This document shows, in pieces, positions 15,298 through 18,258 of a stretch of 18,258 nucleotides of DNA. The translations under genes were made by a program, and so were the position numbers. A model generated the notes under the pieces. That model worked only from the letters and a program-made list of their open reading frames with translations, searched no databases and was not told the DNA's origin. The first letter of the stretch is position 1. Every line of letters begins with the position of its first letter. Source of the stretch: an uncultured Devosia sp. GTDB taxonomy: Bacteria > Pseudomonadota > Alphaproteobacteria > Rhizobiales > Devosiaceae. The stretch lies in the NCBI GenBank assembly GCA_913775215.1, contig CAJYKO010000111.1:1-18258 (forward strand), in the 5' to 3' direction.

Positions 15298-15340
15298 GTT
15301 TCACTATTTTTCTCGCAAAAACAGTGAAACTCGCAAAAAC
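15298..15340. promoter_or_regulatory. Hairpin and direct repeats upstream of the fasciclin gene
   Basis: GTTTCACT (15298-15305) pairs with AGTGAAAC (15323-15330). Inside them TTTTT pairs with AAAAA across one mismatch, leaving a 5-base loop. CTCGCAAAAAC occurs twice, at 15312-15322 and 15330-15340, 18 bp apart. The block lies 79-121 bp before the fasciclin ATG. If upstream of the start site it could be a regulator-binding site; if transcribed, a 5'-leader hairpin. From 15153 to 15297 I see no gene or clear structure. Confidence 0.45.
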
Positions 15341-15418
15341 CGGTCCGAAAATTCCTTCGTATCTATCCACGTCCCGACAGTGATCGGGAACAGAATTACA
15401 CAGGAAGGAACTTTCACA

Positions 15419-15985
15419 ATGACCATTTCTCTTCGTGCTCTCTCCGTTGCCGCTGTTCTCTCGTTTGGCGCCCTCACCGGCACTGCAGCTTTCGCTCAGG
15501 ACAACCCGATGGTTGGCGGCGCTGCGATGTACGCAGACAAGAACATTGTCGAAAACGCCGTCAACTCGGCTGACCACACCACGCTCGTTGCTGCTGTCAA
15601 GGCTGCCGGTCTTGTCGAAACCCTCTCTGGCCCCGGCCCCTTCACCGTTCTCGCCCCGACCAACGAAGCTTTTGACGCTCTCCCGGCCGGCACTGTCGAA
15701 ACCCTGCTGAAGCCAGAAAACAAGGACCAGCTCACCAAGATCCTGACCTGCCACGTTATCCCGGCAAAGGCTCTTTCGACCGATATCGTCTCGATGGTTG
15801 AAGCCGATGGCGGCGAACACGTTGTCGACACCGTCGGTGGTTGCAAGCTGACCCTGAAGGCTGATGGCGGCAAAGTCACCGTGACCGACGAAAATGGTAC
15901 CGTTGCCAATGTCACGATTGCCGACGTTCTCCAGTCGAACGGCGTGATCCACGTCATCGACAAGGTTCTTACCCCGAAGATGTAA
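15419..15985 (+). CDS. Secreted fasciclin-domain protein
   Basis: The 188-residue protein begins with a Sec signal peptide (MTISLRALSVAAVLSFGALT, then GTAAFA, cleavage before QDNP). A single fasciclin (FAS1) domain follows at about 41-186, with the H1 motif FTVLAPTNEAF at 75-85, the conserved LTCHVIPAKALS and the H2 motif NGVIHVIDKVLTPK near the end. FAS1 proteins are extracytoplasmic and often take part in adhesion or envelope interactions. The mature part has two cysteines, C111 and C142, that could form a disulfide in the periplasm. A strong AGGAAGGA lies 9 bp before the ATG, and codons are biased to GCT, GTT, CTC and AAG, suggesting high expression. Its position downstream of a sigma/RskA pair parallels SigK control of MPT70 and MPT83 in mycobacteria. 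A structured 3' region and a terminator follow. Confidence 0.95.
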   Translation: MTISLRALSVAAVLSFGALTGTAAFAQDNPMVGGAAMYADKNIVENAVNSADHTTLVAAVKAAGLVETLSGPGPFTVLAPTNEAFDALPAGTVETLLKPENKDQLTKILTCHVIPAKALSTDIVSMVEADGGEHVVDTVGGCKLTLKADGGKVTVTDENGTVANVTIADVLQSNGVIHVIDKVLTPKM

Positions 15986-15992
15986 TCTCGAT

Positions 15993-16070
15993 AGGGTCGA
16001 AGGGTTCATCCGGAAATGAGTGGCTCCACTCACCGGCCCGGATACGCCACCCGTCCACGCCGACCCTTTT
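15993..16070 (+). other. Nested stem-loop in the fasciclin 3' region
   Basis: Three nested pairings share one centre: AGGGTCG (15993-15999) with CGACCCT (16061-16067), ATCCGG (16008-16013) with CCGGAT (16038-16043), and GAGTG (16018-16022) with CACTC (16027-16031). A TTTT run closes the outer stem. It begins 8 bp after the stop and sits in front of a separate terminator. It could be a first terminator, a stabiliser of an abundant mRNA, or part of a 3'-derived small RNA. Confidence 0.55.
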
Positions 16071-16078
16071 GAGGTGAT

Positions 16079-16120
16079 GAGGCTCCGCTCCCCCCGGTGC
16101 GGAGCCTCTCGATTTCTTGA
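16079..16120 (+). terminator. Rho-independent terminator of the fasciclin gene
   Basis: GAGGCTCCGC (16079-16088) and GCGGAGCCTC (16099-16108) are perfect 10-bp GC-rich arms around a 10-base loop, followed by a T-rich tail, TCGATTTCTT. This is the best intrinsic terminator in the window and separates the fasciclin gene from msrB. Confidence 0.85.
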
Positions 16121-16174
16121 CGCGCCCTTGGCTGCCGATCGGCTAAGATGGTTTCCGCTCGAAAGGATATGAAG

Positions 16175-16669
16175 ATGCAGATCACCCGTCGCTCTTTTCT
16201 CGTCACCGGTTCGGCCATGGCCGCGCTCTCGGCGCTGACGCTTTGGCGCACGGGCAATCAGCCTGAAGCTGCCGAAGGCGATTTTCCTTTCAAGCTCACC
16301 GACGAAGAATGGAAGGCCAAGCTCAGCCCGGCGTCCTATGACGTGCTTCGCCATGAAGGCACCGAACGCCCGTTCACATCGCCGCTCAACGACGAGCACA
16401 GGGCGGGGGTGTTCCACTGCGCCGGTTGCGATCAGGCGCTCTTCAAGTCGGAGACCAAATTCGATAGCGGCACCGGCTGGCCGAGCTTTTACGATTTCAT
16501 CCCCGGCACCATCGGCACCACCGAAGACAATAGCTTCGGCATGGTTCGCACCGAAGTCCATTGCAGCAATTGCGGCGGGCACCAAGGCCACGTCTTCAAC
16601 GACGGTCCTGCTCCCACAGGCCTCCGCTATTGCATCAATGGCGTCTCGCTGACCTTCGCCGCCGCTTGA
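16175..16669 (+). CDS. msrB: Tat-exported methionine-R-sulfoxide reductase
   Basis: This 164-residue MsrB reduces methionine-R-sulfoxide in proteins. Zinc is held by C82/C85 (HCAGC) and C130/C133 (HCSNC). GTGWPSF spans 99-105, and the catalytic cysteine is C153 in LRYCIN. The N-terminus MQITRRSFLVTGSAMAALSA is a twin-arginine signal, so the enzyme should act in the periplasm, possibly held by an uncleaved helix. No second, resolving cysteine of the classical kind is obvious. AAAGGA lies 7 bp before the ATG at 16175; the in-frame ATGs at 16148 and 16169 fit this site worse. A strong terminator separates it from the fasciclin gene, so it probably has its own promoter in 16109-16160. Being exported and beside a fasciclin and sigma/anti-sigma locus, it fits an envelope-repair role. 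Confidence 0.95.
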   Translation: MQITRRSFLVTGSAMAALSALTLWRTGNQPEAAEGDFPFKLTDEEWKAKLSPASYDVLRHEGTERPFTSPLNDEHRAGVFHCAGCDQALFKSETKFDSGTGWPSFYDFIPGTIGTTEDNSFGMVRTEVHCSNCGGHQGHVFNDGPAPTGLRYCINGVSLTFAAA

Positions 16670-16689
16670 TCGTCATGGCAGCGTTGAAT

Positions 16690-16713
16690 GGGCCGGAGTT
16701 GCACTTCCGGCCC
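16690..16713 (+). terminator. Hairpin downstream of msrB
   Basis: GGGCCGGA and TCCGGCCC are perfect 8-bp arms around an 8-base loop, 20 bp after the msrB stop, followed by GGCAATTTAT. It is a probable intrinsic terminator with a weak T-rich tail. Confidence 0.65.
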
Positions 16714-16756
16714 GGCAATTTATAGGTGGAGCATCCTTTCCAGCCGACTGGCTCCG

Positions 16757-17470
16757 ATGCGCATCACCATTCTTGAGACCGGATACGTCCCCGAAAAGCT
16801 TCGACCAGAATTCGGCACCTACCCGCAGATGTTCGAGCGCATGCTCGGCGGCGCCGATGGCGACTTCAGTTTTGACGTAATCGCTGTCGCCGATAACGGA
16901 ATGTTACCCGATCCGGCGCAGTTGGACGCTATTCTGATCACTGGGTCACCAGCCGGGGTCTACGAAGATCACCCTTGGCTTCCGCCCTTGCGCGACTTCA
17001 TCCGCAAGGCCTATTCCGCCCAAACTCCCATGCTCGGCGTCTGCTTCGGCCACCAGATCATAGCTGATGCCCTGGGCGGAAAAGTCGAAAAATCCCGTAA
17101 GGGCTGGGGACTTGGCCGCCACACCTATACGGTCCGTAGCCGCCCCAATTTCATGGTCGAAGCGCCTGAAACCTTCGCGATTGCCTGCTCCCATCAGGAC
17201 CAGGTCATCGAGCCGCCCGCCGAAGCCGAAGTGATCCTCGCCTCCGACTTCACGCCCAATGCCGGGCTCTTCTACAAGTCCGGAAAAGCGCTGAGTTTTC
17301 AACCACATCCGGAGTTTGTGGAAAAATACGCCCAAGCCCTCGTCGACCTCCGCCGCGGCATCGCGCCGGATGACGTTGTCGACGCTGGATTGAAGTCTTT
17401 CGACAAGCAATCTGACAGCTCTCGCGTTGCCAAATATATCCGCGCCTTTTTTCTAAACAACGCGTCATAA
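16757..17470 (+). CDS. Class I glutamine amidotransferase-like protein
   Basis: From the ATG at 16757 the product is 237 residues, the size of stand-alone class I (triad) glutamine amidotransferase domains such as those annotated GMP synthase-like. The nucleophile is C96 in MLGVCFGHQ, and the other triad residues are H184 and E186 in FQPHPEF. GSPAGVYEDHPWL (63-75) matches the oxyanion-strand region. Such enzymes hydrolyse glutamine or gamma-glutamyl compounds in the cytosol; no synthetase partner is next to it, so gamma-glutamyl hydrolysis in amine or polyamine breakdown is one possibility. The frame is open upstream to 16688, but that stretch contains the msrB terminator. Ribosome binding before the ATG is weak. 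Confidence 0.88.
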   Translation: MRITILETGYVPEKLRPEFGTYPQMFERMLGGADGDFSFDVIAVADNGMLPDPAQLDAILITGSPAGVYEDHPWLPPLRDFIRKAYSAQTPMLGVCFGHQIIADALGGKVEKSRKGWGLGRHTYTVRSRPNFMVEAPETFAIACSHQDQVIEPPAEAEVILASDFTPNAGLFYKSGKALSFQPHPEFVEKYAQALVDLRRGIAPDDVVDAGLKSFDKQSDSSRVAKYIRAFFLNNAS

Positions 17471-17544
17471 TTTATGTGAAACAGCCTATTAACTAAGAAG
17501 GTTCATCTTTGCAGGCACGCCCTTAGCGTCAAGGTCTGCAAAAG

Positions 17545-18258
17545 ATGTTTGGTTTCAATAAGTTCTCTATCACCAAGAAACTCCTGATCGTCTTCTTGAG
17601 CTTCGGCGTCATCGTTGCCGGCCTCGGCGGCGTCGCGCTTCTCAGCGCCAAATCCCTCGCTGATCGCGGCGATGAAGTGGGTAAGATATTTGCGCCTCAC
17701 ATCAAGGCGGCGATGGAAATCAAGCTCAACACCACGGCTGCCCATCTTCAGTTCGAAGAGATTATGGGCGGCGACGAAACCGAAGACATTGCAGAGGTTT
17801 GGCAGAAACTTGATCGTGCCGACTTCTATCTCGGTGCCATCCAGTCCGGCGCGACCAGCAGGGAAGAAATCTACCTCGCCTCCACCGACCCCAACGTCCT
17901 TGCCGCGATCCCCAAGGTTGCCGATGCACTGAATGCTTTCCGCGCCGCTGGTGAACAACGCTACGCCGCCCGTGGCAATGGCAATGAAGGCGTCGGTTCC
18001 GCCGCAGATGTTGCCTTCGACGCTGGCTATGACAGCATTGTCACCGAGGCAAGCAATCTCGAAAATCTTGTCCACACCGATATGCAGTCCGGGCTCCAGC
18101 GCCTTGATATGGCGCAGACCCTTGCTATCGTCACCCTGCTGCTCGCAGGGCTTGGCGCGGCGCTTGGCTGCCTGACTGTCTTTCTGTTTTTCCGCAAGGT
18201 TGTTGCGGCCCGCCTCATTCAACTCGTTGGTATCACGGCGGAACTTGCCAAGGGCAAT
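17545..18258 (+). CDS. Methyl-accepting chemotaxis protein, N-terminal part (cut by window end)
   Basis: The frame is open from the ATG at 17545 to the window end, giving 238 residues. A short basic start (MFGFNKFSITKK) leads into a first membrane helix (~13-33). A mainly helical periplasmic domain of about 155 residues follows, then a second helix (~191-213, LAIVTLLLAGLGAALGCLTV). The last visible residues, RKVVAARLIQLVGITAELAKGN, look like the start of a HAMP domain. This layout is that of a transmembrane chemoreceptor; a HAMP-containing histidine kinase or cyclase cannot be excluded because the output domain is outside the window. AAGG at 17531-17534 is a possible ribosome site. The 74-bp gap before it holds only a weak TTTGCAG/CTGCAAA inverted repeat. 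Confidence 0.8.
   Translation, partial: MFGFNKFSITKKLLIVFLSFGVIVAGLGGVALLSAKSLADRGDEVGKIFAPHIKAAMEIKLNTTAAHLQFEEIMGGDETEDIAEVWQKLDRADFYLGAIQSGATSREEIYLASTDPNVLAAIPKVADALNAFRAAGEQRYAARGNGNEGVGSAADVAFDAGYDSIVTEASNLENLVHTDMQSGLQRLDMAQTLAIVTLLLAGLGAALGCLTVFLFFRKVVAARLIQLVGITAELAKGN

Noticed and set aside
15248..16591. 447-codon minus-strand frame spanning the fasciclin and msrB genes
   Set aside because: It crosses two well-supported genes and a terminator in antisense and has no recognisable domain.
17508..17542. TTTGCAG/CTGCAAA inverted repeat before the chemoreceptor gene as a riboswitch or operator
   Set aside because: Seven-bp arms with a 21-base loop are weak and no other structure supports it.

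Overview
The window looks like chromosome from an alphaproteobacterium, most likely of the order Hyphomicrobiales (Devosia-like). This is an inference from GC-rich codon use, the protein families present, and REP-like palindromes of a type common in that group. No phage, plasmid, CRISPR, rRNA or tRNA sequence was seen.

Left part (1-6138): the 3' end of a TIGR03862-type flavoprotein converges on an ABC exporter, and their ends overlap by 10 bp. Next come a decayed VOC/glyoxalase pseudogene, a HAD-family pyrimidine 5'-nucleotidase, a secreted 411-residue protein of unknown function followed by a strong hairpin, and ilvA (biosynthetic threonine ammonia-lyase). All of these except the flavoprotein and the pseudogene are on the minus strand.

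Middle (6374-12534): a 1040-residue classical autotransporter has a passenger of about twelve 20-residue rungs, passenger-associated repeats and a C-terminal barrel. It is followed by a TetR regulator with a 14-TM DHA2-type drug exporter, separated by 4 bp and so probably one operon. A palindrome upstream is a likely operator. A TauE/SafE-type transporter is on the opposite strand, converging on the exporter at a shared hairpin.

Right part (12597-18258): argB is separated from the TauE/SafE gene by a 114-bp inverted-repeat element. Divergent from argB is an ECF sigma factor overlapping a zinc-less RskA-type anti-sigma factor. A secreted fasciclin protein, a Tat-exported MsrB, a class I glutamine amidotransferase and the start of a chemotaxis receptor cut by the window edge follow on the same strand.

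The most interesting unit is 13772-16669. Sigma factor, membrane anti-sigma factor, secreted fasciclin protein and exported methionine sulfoxide reductase resemble the mycobacterial SigK/RskA/MPT70-MPT83 arrangement. The sigma factor has two cysteines 50 residues apart in region 4, and the fasciclin protein has two cysteines in its mature part. Together these suggest an envelope redox-stress circuit, but that is inference, not something the sequence proves.
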